Positions 25,582 through 34,322 of a stretch of 64,000 nucleotides of DNA are shown one piece after another. The position numbers and the translations under genes were made by a program. The notes beneath the pieces were generated by a model. That model saw only the letters and a list, made by a program, of their open reading frames with translations. It did not search any database and was not told where the DNA came from. Numbering within the stretch: position 1 is the stretch's first letter; every line of letters starts with the position of its first letter. The DNA comes from Romboutsia lituseburensis. GTDB lineage: Bacteria; Bacillota; Clostridia; Peptostreptococcales; Peptostreptococcaceae. The DNA lies in contig NZ_JANQBQ010000001.1 in the NCBI RefSeq assembly GCF_024723825.1, positions 2,356,001-2,420,000 of the forward strand, given 5' to 3'.

Positions 25582-25902
25582 TCACTCCTTATTATCCATG
25601 TGTTTTTTTAATTCAGATAATTCACCATACCATCTTTCTACGCTATGATCTTCATTTATTCCTAGTTTTAACTTTTCTTTCACCTTATAATCTATTTCTG
25701 TAAAACTTATTCCCAATCTTTTTGCTAACAGGTATGTTATCATTATTATATTTGCTAAAGTGTCTTGTAGTGTCTCATCTAAAGGCTTTACTCCCTTAAA
25801 AATAAGATTGAACAAATCCCCTACACTAATTAACAACTCTGTCTTCATCCATTCCATTATTTTAACGTTTCTTGTTACATCGGAACTCTTATCTAATCTC
25901 AC
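25582..25902 (-). CDS. MazG-like family protein
   Basis: 106 residues. It starts at GTG (25902) after GGAGGGGGG. The N-terminal helices and LISVGDLFNLIFKGVKPLDE, TLANIIMITYLLAKRLGISF and VKEKLKLGINEDHSVERWYG are typical of the small MazG-like family related to all-alpha NTP pyrophosphatases; the E..E..D metal cluster of true MazG is not clear here, so activity is uncertain. It lies 7 bp upstream of yybS and is the first gene of that operon. Confidence 0.8.
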   Translation of the reverse strand: MRLDKSSDVTRNVKIMEWMKTELLISVGDLFNLIFKGVKPLDETLQDTLANIIMITYLLAKRLGISFTEIDYKVKEKLKLGINEDHSVERWYGELSELKKHMDNKE

Positions 25903-25973
25903 AGTTGCCCCCCTCCTTAATATATAAACATTATAACATAAATCATAACATATTTAACCAGATATACAAAAAA

Positions 25974-25991
25974 ACGAGCCATAAGGCTCGT
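25974..25991 (-). terminator. Terminator of rpsF-ssb-rpsR
   Basis: A compact GC stem ACGAGCC / GGCTCGT with an ATAA loop and seven T on the minus strand, 8 bp past rpsR. Confidence 0.92.
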
Positions 25992-25998
25992 CCTTTTC

Positions 25999-26226
25999 TT
26001 AGTCTAATGTATATGGTAAAAGTGCTATGTTTCTAGCTCTTTTTATTGCAACTGTTAATTCTCTTTGGTGCTTAGCACAAGTTCCAGAGATTCTTCTTGG
26101 TAATATTTTACCTCTTTCAGTTACGTATTTTTGTAATCTTTGAGTGTTTTTGTAATCTATTCTAGCGTCTTTAGAAGCACAGAATTGACAAACTCTCTTT
26201 TTCTTACGTCTCTTCTTGTTTATCAT
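25999..26226 (-). CDS. rpsR: 30S ribosomal protein S18
   Basis: 75 residues. It shows the S18 core [20 protein letters not shown] and [20 protein letters not shown], with a Cys-containing basic N-terminus ([11 protein letters not shown]) and a further Cys (GTCAKH), the zinc-type S18. It binds S6 on the platform of the small subunit. It follows ssb in the rpsF-ssb-rpsR operon; ribosome site AAGGAGGG. Confidence 0.98.
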   Translation of the reverse strand: MINKKRRKKKRVCQFCASKDARIDYKNTQRLQKYVTERGKILPRRISGTCAKHQRELTVAIKRARNIALLPYTLD

Positions 26227-26244
26227 AGTAAATTTCCCTCCTTT

Positions 26245-26691
26245 TTAGAATGGTATATCGTCATCATCTATAGCTTGGAATCCTTGAGGATCTAATCCTT
26301 GAGGCTCAAAACTTGGACTGAAATCCGGTTCAAATCCTTGATGATTTCCTTTATATGAACTTTCAGATTTATTTCTAGTATCTAAGAATTGTACTCTGTT
26401 AGCATTAACTCTAGTAGCTCTTCTAGTTTCTCCGTTTTGAGTTTGGTAGCTATCGATTCTTATAGAACCTTGTATAGCAACTAAACTTCCTTTACCTATA
26501 TAGTTAGCGCAATTCTCTGCAGATTTACCCCAAACTTGTATATCTATAAAGTCAGTTTCTCTTTTACCATCCTTGCCACTGAATTCTCTATCAACAGCTA
26601 TTGCAAAGTTTGCAACAGGAGTTCCACTTCCTGCGATGTATCTTAACTCAGGATCCCTCGTTAATCTACCCACTAAAACAACATGGTTCAT
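26245..26691 (-). CDS. ssb: Single-stranded DNA-binding protein
   Basis: 148 residues from the ATG at 26691 (MNHVVLVGRLTRDPELRYIA), chosen over an in-frame upstream Met because AAGGCGGTG lies at the right distance. OB-fold residues 1-107 (FIDIQVWGKSAENCANYIGK, GSLVAIQGSIRIDSYQ), a flexible Gly/Gln/Pro-rich linker, and the acidic partner-binding tail DDDDIPF. It coats single strands at forks and recruits repair proteins. Middle gene of rpsF-ssb-rpsR. Confidence 0.97.
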   Translation of the reverse strand: MNHVVLVGRLTRDPELRYIAGSGTPVANFAIAVDREFSGKDGKRETDFIDIQVWGKSAENCANYIGKGSLVAIQGSIRIDSYQTQNGETRRATRVNANRVQFLDTRNKSESSYKGNHQGFEPDFSPSFEPQGLDPQGFQAIDDDDIPF

Positions 26692-26724
26692 AATAACACC
26701 GCCTTTTCGCAATAAAACTAGTTA

Positions 26725-27003
26725 TTAAGCAACAACTATCATGTGTCTTATTACGTTTTCGTTTATCTTTAAGTTTCTGTCTATTTCTTTAGGAACGTCA
26801 ACACCAGCGTTGAAGTTAACTAATACGTAGTGACCTTCATTGAACTTAGCTATTGGATAAGCTAATTTCTTAGTACCCCATACGTCAACCTTTACAACTT
26901 CACCTTCAGTAGCAACAACTTCCTTAACTTTGTTAAGTACAGCTTCTCTTGCTTCTTCATCAGCGTTTGGCTTTACTACGAAAACTAATTCATAATTTCT
27001 CAT
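26725..27003 (-). CDS. rpsF: 30S ribosomal protein S6
   Basis: 92 residues: MRNYELVFVVKPNADEEARE, VDVWGTKKLAYPIAKFNEGH and NVIRHMIVVA are S6 features. It pairs with S18 (same operon) on the 30S platform. Ribosome site GGGAGGTGAAATAATA. The leader at 27019-27075 folds into hairpins and may be the S6:S18-binding autoregulatory RNA. Confidence 0.98.
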   Translation of the reverse strand: MRNYELVFVVKPNADEEAREAVLNKVKEVVATEGEVVKVDVWGTKKLAYPIAKFNEGHYVLVNFNAGVDVPKEIDRNLKINENVIRHMIVVA

Positions 27004-27018
27004 TATTATTTCACCTCC

Positions 27019-27075
27019 CTTTGGACTTAGCGGCTCTACATAAGTAGAGCAGAGAAATGAGATTCAAATCTCATA
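27019..27075 (-). promoter_or_regulatory. Candidate S6:S18-responsive leader of rpsF
   Basis: On the minus strand two hairpins precede the ribosome site: an 8-bp stem at 27057-27074 and GCTCTAC-TTAT-GTAGAGC at 27033-27050, whose 3' arm runs into CCGC. An exposed CCG next to a stem is the key feature of known S6:S18 leader motifs. This is a resemblance, not a covariance match. Confidence 0.4.
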
Positions 27076-27243
27076 CTTATCACATTTTATCACTACTAAT
27101 TATAAATGTCAATTTGATTTTTTGACTCATTTTATATTATAACAAATTTTTTTGAACTTAATACGTATATATTCATTATTTATGGATAATAATATAGTTA
27201 TATAGCCCCCATAACTTAAATATATTTCATCCCAATCTCCCCT
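27076..27243. other. AT-rich intergenic stretch holding the rpsF operon promoter
   Basis: No open frame is supportable. It lies between the rpsF leader and the aminotransferase terminator and should contain the rpsF promoter on the minus strand. Confidence 0.5.
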
Positions 27244-27273
27244 AAAAAGGGTGGTCTTACGACCACCCTTTTT
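27244..27273. terminator. Terminator downstream of the aminotransferase
   Basis: A perfect 13-bp stem AAAAAGGGTGGTC / GACCACCCTTTTT with a TTAC loop; T-runs on both strands. Confidence 0.92.
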
Positions 27274-27313
27274 ATTTATTTCTATATAATTTTTATTATA
27301 ATTTATATAAATA

Positions 27314-28519
27314 TTAAGCTTCTGTTGTTTCTACTTCCATATGCTTTCTTAAAACTACCCCTAATCTCTTTATACCTTCAACTATCTGATCGTCTGTTGC
27401 AGTTGAGTAGTTTAATCTAAAGCAGTTTTCTTTTCCTCCATTAGGGAAGAAAGATCCTCCTGGAACATATGCAACATTATTCTTAACACAATCTTCCATT
27501 ATAACTTTAGAATTTAAATCACCTGGTAACTCTACCCAAGTAAATAATCCGCCTTCTGGATGAGTATATTCTAATCCTTCTGGTAATTCTTCTTTCATAG
27601 TTTTTAACATTAAATCTCTACGTCTACTATATACTTCTTTTAATTTTTCAACGTGTGCGTCTAAATCATATATATCCATAAATTTGCTTACTTCTCTTTG
27701 TGATATAGTAGATGCTTGTAGGTCTGCTCCTTGCTTAACGAATATAAATTTCTGTAATATTTCATGAGATGCGCATGTCCAGCCTATTCTATATCCTGGA
27801 CAGAATATTTTTGAAAAACTTCCTAAGAAAATTATTAATCCTTTTTTATCCATTGATTTTAAAGATGGTAAATTTTCACCTTCAAATCTTAATTCTCCAT
27901 AAGGATTATCTTCTACAACTGGTATTTCATATTTTTCTATGATTTCCATGAATTTTTTACGTCTTTCAAGTGGCCATGTTCTTCCTGTTGGGTTTTGGAA
28001 ATCAGGTATTACATATATCATTTTGACTCTATCTGTAGTTGCTAATACTTTCTCTAATTCTTCCATTATCATACCATTCTTATCTGTTGGTATTTCTATG
28101 AATTTTGGAGAATATGCTTTGAAAGCATTTAATGCCCCTAAATAAGATGGGCTTTCACATAAAACTACGTCCCCTTCATCTAAGAAAACTTTACCTGCAA
28201 AGTCTAAACCTTGTTGAGATCCATTAGTTATTAATATATCATCTTTATTTACATTCGTTTTATTTTTACTATTCATTCTATCAGCTATATGCTCTCTTAA
28301 AGGTTGGAATCCTTCTGTTGTAGAGTATTGTAAAGCTGCTGTTCCTGCTTCTTCTAAAACTAAAGTTGATATTTTTTTCATTTCTTCTACTGGAAATAGC
28401 TCTGGAGCTGGTAAGCCTCCCGCAAAAGATATAACTTCTGGTTTCTCTGTAAGTTTTAAAAGCTCACGTATTTCTGATCCCTTTAACTTATCCATTCTCT
28501 TTGCAAATTTAATAGCCAT
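27314..28519 (-). CDS. PLP-dependent aminotransferase, class I/II (LysN / 2-aminoadipate type)
   Basis: 401 residues, fold type I. Family marks: ISFAGGLPAPELFPVEEM, TEGFQPLREHIADRM, the cofactor-stacking ILITNGSQQGLDFAGKVFLD, YVIPDFQNPTGRTW, EDNPYGELRF, and the Schiff-base Lys in LGSFSKIFCPGYRIGW (near 236). The C-terminal GGLFTWVELP and FRLNYST end the substrate site (Arg binds the carboxylate). The subgroup includes 2-aminoadipate, aromatic and branched-chain aminotransferases; the exact substrate cannot be chosen by eye. Monocistronic, with a strong terminator. Confidence 0.93.
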   Translation of the reverse strand: MAIKFAKRMDKLKGSEIRELLKLTEKPEVISFAGGLPAPELFPVEEMKKISTLVLEEAGTAALQYSTTEGFQPLREHIADRMNSKNKTNVNKDDILITNGSQQGLDFAGKVFLDEGDVVLCESPSYLGALNAFKAYSPKFIEIPTDKNGMIMEELEKVLATTDRVKMIYVIPDFQNPTGRTWPLERRKKFMEIIEKYEIPVVEDNPYGELRFEGENLPSLKSMDKKGLIIFLGSFSKIFCPGYRIGWTCASHEILQKFIFVKQGADLQASTISQREVSKFMDIYDLDAHVEKLKEVYSRRRDLMLKTMKEELPEGLEYTHPEGGLFTWVELPGDLNSKVIMEDCVKNNVAYVPGGSFFPNGGKENCFRLNYSTATDDQIVEGIKRLGVVLRKHMEVETTEA

Positions 28520-28617
28520 AATTAAAGCACCCCCTGAAATTGTTTTCCCTACTTTAATTATAGCAACCCCTTTCGGGATTTCGATACTAACTTTTAAATT
28601 TTCTGAATTTTCTTTTT

Positions 28618-28806
28618 TTATTTAGAAGTTACTATTTTTTTTACTCTTTTTTCTAATGTTTCTCTGTCTAACATTATCATTCTAGAGCATTGTGTACATC
28701 TTATTTTTATATCCATTCCTATTCTAGTTATTTCAAATTCTTTGCAACCACATGCATGTTGCTTTTTCATTTCAACTATATCTCCTATATTAAGATTCAT
28801 AGGCAT
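28618..28806 (-). CDS. DUF951-family small protein
   Basis: 62 residues (MNLNIGDIVEMKKQHACGCK then EFEITRIGMDIKIRCTQCSR, MIMLDRETLEKRVKKI). Cys residues in HACGCKEFE and C-x2-C (RCTQC) make a probable zinc site; the fold is a small beta barrel with nucleic-acid-binding look. This family is common in Firmicutes, near parB or mscS-like genes; its function is unknown. It lies 13 bp past the DUF3343 gene. Confidence 0.9.
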   Translation of the reverse strand: MPMNLNIGDIVEMKKQHACGCKEFEITRIGMDIKIRCTQCSRMIMLDRETLEKRVKKIVTSK

Positions 28807-28819
28807 ATAACATCACTCC

Positions 28820-29083
28820 TTATCCTATTTGATTTACTTCTTTTTTTCCATCTACTAATTTTTTTATATTATATATACCTTTAAATTCAATGTTATTTGA
28901 ACTTAGTATGTCTTTTACATTTTCTATATCCTTTTCTAAAAACCTAACCGATATACCACAACTTGCTGTTATCTCTCTAGGTGTTGGTAATGTAGTACAT
29001 GTTATATTCTTTTCTCCAAACAATTTATCCGATCTTATTGCATGATGAGTTGAGTTAAATGATACTATATACATTTCATTCAT
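28820..29083 (-). CDS. DUF3343 putative Se/S carrier protein
   Basis: 87 residues: MNEMYIVSFNSTHHAIRSDK, ITCTTLPTPREITASCGISV and FLEKDIENVKDILSSNN. The conserved Cys in ASCGISVRF is the presumed carrier thiol. The family is named putative Se/S carrier and co-occurs with YedF and class V cysteine desulfurases, as here. It is 99 bp downstream of yedF with a separate hairpin between, so it may have its own transcript. Confidence 0.9.
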   Translation of the reverse strand: MNEMYIVSFNSTHHAIRSDKLFGEKNITCTTLPTPREITASCGISVRFLEKDIENVKDILSSNNIEFKGIYNIKKLVDGKKEVNQIG

Positions 29084-29140
29084 TTCGATTTCCTCTTTCT
29101 AATTATTTATTTTTAATTTTTCACTTATATAATTTTTATC

Positions 29141-29177
29141 AAAGTAAGGCTACATAGTCAATATGTAGCCTTACTTT
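29141..29177 (-). terminator. Terminator of yedF
   Basis: A perfect 16-bp stem (AAAGTAAGGCTACATA and complement) with a 5-base loop, 6 bp past the yedF stop; T-rich on the minus strand. Confidence 0.82.
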
Positions 29178-29182
29178 ATTAT

Positions 29183-29773
29183 CTATATAGTTATAGTTTG
29201 TGATGTATTTTTCATTATATCCACTATATTATACATATTAGTAACCGTTCCCACTTCTAATGTATCTTTTAATCCATAGTAGTCTAAACAAGTACCACAA
29301 GATAAAATTTCTACTCCACCTTCTTCTAATATCTTTAAGTTTTCTATAGTTGCTTTATTTTGTGCAGTAAGTTTAACTCCAGAATTTACAAACACTATGT
29401 ACTTAGGGTATGGTTTTGATTCTGTTAGTGTATATATAAACCCTTTTATAAGGACTTCTCCTAATTCATCATTTCCTGATCCCATTTTATCTGATGATAT
29501 ATATATACATTTATTTTCTAATTCACTTTCATCTTTTACTTGTACTACTGTACCTTCACCCTTCTTAACTTCTATTATTATTAAATTTTCTTCTTCTTTT
29601 ATTATTTTAGTTTCACAATTTGATGATTTAGCTAGTTTTAATATGTTTTCTTTAGCTATTGAATTATCTACTGTTACTACTACTGTTCCATCTTCCATTT
29701 TATCTAGTTCTTTTTTTGTATTTATAACTGGCTTAGGGCATGCTAAACCTCTCGCATCTATTTCTATTAACAA
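29183..29773 (-). CDS. yedF: Sulfurtransferase-like selenium metabolism protein YedF
   Basis: About 196 residues. The N-terminal TusA-like domain starts IEIDARGLACPKPVINTKKE with the conserved CPxP Cys; the C-terminal DsrE/DsrF-like domain holds SSDKMGSGNDELGEVLIKGF, IVFVNSGVKLTAQN and EILSCGTCLDYYGLKD (two Cys). The family (named for selenium metabolism) accompanies selenophosphate synthetase genes in genomes. Start choice: a TTG at 29773 lies 9 bases after AGAGAGG; an ATG at 29782 directly abuts that site and is less likely. Its neighbours DUF3343 and a class V desulfurase suggest thiol-bound sulfur or selenium passing between proteins. Confidence 0.9.
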   Translation of the reverse strand: MLIEIDARGLACPKPVINTKKELDKMEDGTVVVTVDNSIAKENILKLAKSSNCETKIIKEEENLIIIEVKKGEGTVVQVKDESELENKCIYISSDKMGSGNDELGEVLIKGFIYTLTESKPYPKYIVFVNSGVKLTAQNKATIENLKILEEGGVEILSCGTCLDYYGLKDTLEVGTVTNMYNIVDIMKNTSQTITI

Positions 29774-29883
29774 TTTACCCATCCTCTCTTTATCTTTATT
29801 CAACTCAATTCTATCATATCTACATTTTAACCAGCTATAGATTGTTTCTATATATATATAGATATGATTAATTGTAATAAAAA

Positions 29884-29923
29884 AGTTGCCTACAATTATA
29901 TAATTTTTTAATCTTAGACAACT
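29884..29923 (-). terminator. Terminator of the HTH-TPR regulator
   Basis: On the minus strand AGTTGTCTA pairs with TAGGCAACT (one G-T pair) across a long AT loop, followed by TTTTTTATT. Confidence 0.72.
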
Positions 29924-29933
29924 CTTTATTGTT

Positions 29934-31229
29934 TTATTTTATAATTTCTAAGTGCTTATATAAAGCTACACCTTTTTGGTAGTATTCTAACTCTTTTTCC
30001 TTAGATATATCTGAATATAATTGACCTAAGTCTAAGTATAATCCAGCAAGTATGTCAGAATTGCCTAACTCTGATATTATTTTTGTACACTTTGTTAGGT
30101 ATTCTATTGCTAATGTATTTTCATTTTGAATTTTATGCATATTTGAATATAACTTTAATGCTTGGTATTCATTAAATCTATTTTTAGATTTTATAGAACT
30201 TGCTAAAGCTATTTTGCAATATTTTTTAGCTGAGTCATAATCCTCATTTTCTATATATGCTTCAATTATTTTATATAAGCTATTAGCAGCAGTTGAATCA
30301 TCATCATTTTTCTTTATATCGTAAGCTTTATGAGAGTATTCTAACACTCCATCTATATCTCCTAGCTCTTTGTATATTTCACTTATAGTCATATATACAT
30401 TAGCAATGCCAGATTTATTTTCTTCTATTTCAAGTAACTCTAATGCCTTTTTAAAGTTTTCTTTAGCATCATCATACTTACCTATATTTAAAAGATTTTT
30501 AGCTTTTAAAACTAATACTTCTACTTCTTCTTGGATATTATTTGTGCCATCGATTTCTTCTATTTTAGATATATATTCTAAAGACTTTTCAGACTCTCCT
30601 AGTTTGACATGACAGTAAGCCATATTACTATATAAATCTTTGTGTACGTCTAAATCTTCGATTTGACTTTCTGATAAAACTTCTTCCGCAAAATCAAAAT
30701 GGCTTATTGCACCTTTGTAAAATTCTTCTTTAACGTAAATCTTCCCTATGTTCAGATAACACTTAAATATATTTTCTTTGTCATTATTTTTTATAAAGTA
30801 GTATAAAGCTTTTTCAAAGTTATTAACTACAAGATTATAGTTTTCTCTCTTTAAATTTATAGTTCCTAATAAAAAATTACATTTACCGTAGTTATCTATT
30901 AATTTATACTCTTTACATATTTGTATAACTTGATTTATTAACTGTTCTGCTCTATCTAATTCATTTGATTTAATATATATTTCACTCTGCAATATTAAAT
31001 TATCCGTTATCTTTTTAGATTGCATTTCTTTGGTTTCTAGTAAATAATCTATACTCACATCCAACTTTTCTGATAAATAATCTAACAACTCATAACTTGT
31101 ATGAGATTTATCTCTTTCTATATGACTTATTTGAGCAGCAGTAATTCTATCACCAGCTAATTCTTTTAAAGTCATATTTTTTTCTTTCCTTAACTTCTTG
31201 ATTTTCTCTCCTAAACTTAGAATATCCAT
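29934..31229 (-). CDS. Helix-turn-helix regulator with C-terminal TPR array
   Basis: 431 residues. HTH_3/XRE domain at 1-65 (LGEKIKKLRKEKNMTLKELA, TAAQISHIERDKSHTSYELL) then about eight to nine tetratricopeptide repeats to the end (e.g. NYGKCNFLLGTINLKRENYN, IFKCYLNIGKIYVKEEFYKG, DLYSNMAYCHVKLGESEKSL, ANVYMTISEIYKELGDIDGV). This architecture is like the peptide-responsive RRNPP regulators (PlcR, Rgg, Rap) but longer; no small peptide gene is evident next to it. It sits between yedF and the cysteine desulfurase gene, so it might regulate them. The inducer is unknown. Confidence 0.88.
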   Translation of the reverse strand: MDILSLGEKIKKLRKEKNMTLKELAGDRITAAQISHIERDKSHTSYELLDYLSEKLDVSIDYLLETKEMQSKKITDNLILQSEIYIKSNELDRAEQLINQVIQICKEYKLIDNYGKCNFLLGTINLKRENYNLVVNNFEKALYYFIKNNDKENIFKCYLNIGKIYVKEEFYKGAISHFDFAEEVLSESQIEDLDVHKDLYSNMAYCHVKLGESEKSLEYISKIEEIDGTNNIQEEVEVLVLKAKNLLNIGKYDDAKENFKKALELLEIEENKSGIANVYMTISEIYKELGDIDGVLEYSHKAYDIKKNDDDSTAANSLYKIIEAYIENEDYDSAKKYCKIALASSIKSKNRFNEYQALKLYSNMHKIQNENTLAIEYLTKCTKIISELGNSDILAGLYLDLGQLYSDISKEKELEYYQKGVALYKHLEIIK

Positions 31230-31423
31230 GCCACTTTCCCCCTTGAAACCATTTTCTTATAATATGATTATAACTTATATTTATATTAAAAACACTATAT
31301 ATTTTGTAGTATTTTAACTATTCTTGTAACTTTGATTATTTTTTAACATTTTTTGAATGTTTTTTTATACATTCAAAGATATTTTTTTATATTTTTTAAA
31401 AATTAAAATGATTTTATAAAAAA

Positions 31424-31470
31424 AATAAAACAAGATTCAAATTTTCAGTTAATTTAAATCTTGTTTTATT
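31424..31470 (-). terminator. Terminator of the cysteine desulfurase gene
   Basis: A perfect 14-bp stem AATAAAACAAGATT / AATCTTGTTTTATT with a 19-base loop and eight T on the minus strand. Confidence 0.88.
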
Positions 31471-31474
31471 AAAA

Positions 31475-32617
31475 TTAGTTGTTTTTTTCGATTTCTTTTA
31501 ACGCTCTAACAGCTTCATCTATGTCATTTTTAGTATTAAAGTATCCTAAACTAAATCTTACGGCACCTTGTTCTAAAGTTCCAAGTGTTTTGTGAGCTAA
31601 AGGCGCACAATGTATTCCTGACCTAGTAGCTATATCATATTCGCTATCTAATAAAAATGTTATTTCACCAGAATCTATCTTAGGAATATTTATAGATATA
31701 ACTGCCGCTCTTTTTTTACTATCTTTTGGACCGTAAATAACTATGTTTGGTACTTCATTAAGTCTATCTAGCATGTATTGACATAGTTCTTCTTCATGAG
31801 CCCTTATGCTGTCTACCCCTGTTTCTAGTATAAATTTTACACCTTCATTTAATCCTACTATTCCAGGCGTATTATGAGTTCCTGATTCATACTTATCCGG
31901 CGTTAAATCTGGTTGGAATAAATCTTCTGATCTACTTCCTGTACCACCTTCTTTTAATATATCTATCTTTAAATCTTCTCTTATATAAAGTATTCCTGTT
32001 CCCTGAGGTCCTAATAAACATTTATGTCCTGGAGCAGCTATCATATCTACATTAATATCCTTAACGTTTATATCATAAACTCCTGCAGTTTGAGATGCAT
32101 CTACTAAATATAATACATTTTTTTCTTTAGCTATTTTTCCAACTTCTTTTATATCCACTATTGTTCCTGCCACATTTGATGCATGTGTAGTAACTATTAA
32201 CTTTGTATTTTCCTTTATTGCATTCTTTATATCTTCTGGATTTAAAAATCCATCTTTATCACACTCAACTATAGTATTCTCTATGCCATCTTTTTCTAAA
32301 GACTTTATAGGTCTTATTACTGAATTATGTTCCATACTTGTAGTTATAATATGGTCACCCTTTTTAACTACACCTTTGATAGCTAAATTTAATGAATCTG
32401 TAGCATTATTTGTAAATACTATAGTCATAGGATTATCTATATTAAATAACTTTGCTATATTTTCTCTTGCGTCATATATTTCTCTAGCTGCTCTCATTGC
32501 TAATTTATGACCAGCTCTTCCTGGGTTTGCACAATAGTTTTTCATACAATCTAGTACAGCGTCATATACTTTTTCAGGTTTAGGATATGTAGTTGCAGCA
32601 TTATCTAAGTAAATCAT
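31475..32617 (-). CDS. Class V PLP-dependent cysteine desulfurase-family protein
   Basis: 380 residues. It starts MIYLDNAATTYPKPEKVYDA; shows TNNATDSLNLAIKG, TTSMEHNSVIRPI (PLP-stacking His), VDASQTAGVYDINV, the Schiff-base Lys in AAPGHKCLLGPQGTGILYIR (near 201), and the catalytic Cys in IATRSGIHCAPLAHKTLGTL (near 340). It releases sulfur (or selenium) from cysteine (selenocysteine) as enzyme-bound persulfide. The subgroup differs from IscS and SufS and is often linked with YedF and DUF3343; no iscU or sufU follows. 14 bp downstream of parB, so it may be co-transcribed. Confidence 0.92.
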   Translation of the reverse strand: MIYLDNAATTYPKPEKVYDAVLDCMKNYCANPGRAGHKLAMRAAREIYDARENIAKLFNIDNPMTIVFTNNATDSLNLAIKGVVKKGDHIITTSMEHNSVIRPIKSLEKDGIENTIVECDKDGFLNPEDIKNAIKENTKLIVTTHASNVAGTIVDIKEVGKIAKEKNVLYLVDASQTAGVYDINVKDINVDMIAAPGHKCLLGPQGTGILYIREDLKIDILKEGGTGSRSEDLFQPDLTPDKYESGTHNTPGIVGLNEGVKFILETGVDSIRAHEEELCQYMLDRLNEVPNIVIYGPKDSKKRAAVISINIPKIDSGEITFLLDSEYDIATRSGIHCAPLAHKTLGTLEQGAVRFSLGYFNTKNDIDEAVRALKEIEKNN

Positions 32618-32631
32618 ATAAAGCGTCCTCT

Positions 32632-33519
32632 CTATGCTTCATTTTCTTCTAAAAGCATCGATACTATATTGTTTAAATCATCTTCATTATAATATTCTAT
32701 TTCAATTTTTCCTTTTTTCTTTCCTTTAGATATATTTACTTTTGTTCCAAATACATTTGTTAACTTCTCTTCTACATCTACTATAAATATATCTTTCTCT
32801 TTTGAAGATGATTTTTTATTAGTTAAATCACTATTTTCTTCTACTATTTTTTTAGCTAGTCTTTCTGTTTCTCTAACTGATAACTCTTCTTCTTTAACTT
32901 TATTTGCTAACTCTAATTGTTTCTCTAAGTCTGATACTCTAAGTAATGCTTTACCATGTCCTGCCGTTAATTGACCGTTTTCTACCATTACTATTACATT
33001 TTCACCTAAATTTAATAACCTTAAAGTATTAGTTATATGAGGTCTACTCTTTCCAACTGCCTCAGAAATTTCTTCTTGAGTTACATCATAATGTTCTATT
33101 AAGCTTCTATATGCTAATGCTTCTTCTATAGCATTTAAGTCTTCTCTTTGTAAGTTCTCTATAAGCGCTATTTCCATTATATCTTTCATCGGTATATCTT
33201 TTATAACAGCTGGTATATCTTTTTGCTTAGCCATCTTAGATGCTCTGTATCTTCTTTCTCCAGCTATTATCATGTATCTACCATCTTCATCTGGTTTAAC
33301 TACTATAGGTTGTAATACTCCGTAGTGTTTTATAGATTCACACAGTACATGTATCTTCTCTTCATCAAATACTTTTCTTGGCTGAGTATCATTTGGATAT
33401 ACTTTACTTAAATCTAGTCTTACGATTTCTTTACTATCTATATCATCTTTAGTGTCAGGTATCAATGCACTAAGACCTCTACCTAACCTATTTGTTCTTT
33501 TAGGTGACTTTTTTTCCAT
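32632..33519 (-). CDS. parB: Chromosome-partitioning protein ParB (Spo0J)
   Basis: 295 residues. N-terminal Arg-rich tail (RTNRLGRGLSALIPD, ParA-stimulating), ParB nuclease-like CTPase domain with VYPNDTQPRKVFDEEK and the GERRYRA motif (IIAGERRYRASKMAKQ), the HTH (VTQEEISEAVGKSRPHITNT), and a C-terminal dimer domain ending EIEYYNEDDLNNIVSMLLEE. It binds parS near the origin, slides as a CTP clamp and loads SMC. It is 1 bp from parA; a paralogue (noc) lies beyond parA. Confidence 0.97.
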   Translation of the reverse strand: MEKKSPKRTNRLGRGLSALIPDTKDDIDSKEIVRLDLSKVYPNDTQPRKVFDEEKIHVLCESIKHYGVLQPIVVKPDEDGRYMIIAGERRYRASKMAKQKDIPAVIKDIPMKDIMEIALIENLQREDLNAIEEALAYRSLIEHYDVTQEEISEAVGKSRPHITNTLRLLNLGENVIVMVENGQLTAGHGKALLRVSDLEKQLELANKVKEEELSVRETERLAKKIVEENSDLTNKKSSSKEKDIFIVDVEEKLTNVFGTKVNISKGKKKGKIEIEYYNEDDLNNIVSMLLEENEA

Positions 33520-33520
33520 A

Positions 33521-34294
33521 TTATATTATATCCTCCTCTAAATCTATGAACTCTTCAGCTAGTTCCATATATGCCTCTGCACCTTTACATCTAGCATCAT
33601 AATAAAGCGCTGGTTTACCATGACTTGGTGCTTCTGCTAATCTAACATTTCTTGGTATTAAGGTTGTATATACACTTCCTTTAAAATATTTCTTAACTTC
33701 TTCTACTACCTGTATTGATAAATTAGCTCTTCCATCAAACATACTTAATACAACTCCTTGTATGTCTATATTTGGATTAAGTCTAGATTTAACTAACTTT
33801 ATAGTTTCCATAAGCTGACTAACACCTTCTAATGCATAATACTCACATTGTATTGGTATCAATACACTGTCTACTGCTGTAAGACAGTTTATAGTAAGCA
33901 TTCCTAGTGAAGGAGGACAATCTATAAATATATAGTCATATTCTTGCCTTACACTTTCAATTGCATTCTTTAATATAAACTCTCTATTTTCCATAGATGT
34001 GAGCTCTATCTCTGCTCCAGATAATTCAGTAGCTGATGCCACTACATCTATATTTTCAAATTCAGTTTTTAAAATTGCTTCTTTTATTTCAACCCCATCT
34101 AACATTACTTCATAAATAGTACTTTCTACTTCATTTTTGTCTATCCCATATCCACTTGTTGAATTTCCTTGTGGATCTAAGTCTAATACTAATACTTTCT
34201 TCCCTATTTTCCCTATGCTTGCACTTAAATTTACATTTGTCGTAGTTTTCCCTACTCCACCTTTTTGATTGAACACAGCTATAACTTTGCTCAT
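33521..34294 (-). CDS. parA: Chromosome-partitioning ATPase ParA (Soj)
   Basis: 257 residues with the deviant Walker A AVFNQKGGVGKTTTNVNLSA, the Asp-containing switch DLDPQGNSTSGYG, Walker B DYIFIDCPPSLGMLT and IPIQCEYYALEGVSQL. In Bacillus, Soj acts with Spo0J in origin segregation and controls DnaA by contact. Coupled to parB (1 bp gap), and upstream by 54 bp with a hairpin is noc. Confidence 0.97.
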   Translation of the reverse strand: MSKVIAVFNQKGGVGKTTTNVNLSASIGKIGKKVLVLDLDPQGNSTSGYGIDKNEVESTIYEVMLDGVEIKEAILKTEFENIDVVASATELSGAEIELTSMENREFILKNAIESVRQEYDYIFIDCPPSLGMLTINCLTAVDSVLIPIQCEYYALEGVSQLMETIKLVKSRLNPNIDIQGVVLSMFDGRANLSIQVVEEVKKYFKGSVYTTLIPRNVRLAEAPSHGKPALYYDARCKGAEAYMELAEEFIDLEEDII

Positions 34295-34322
34295 AAGACT
34301 TCCCCCTTTTGTCTCTTTTAAA

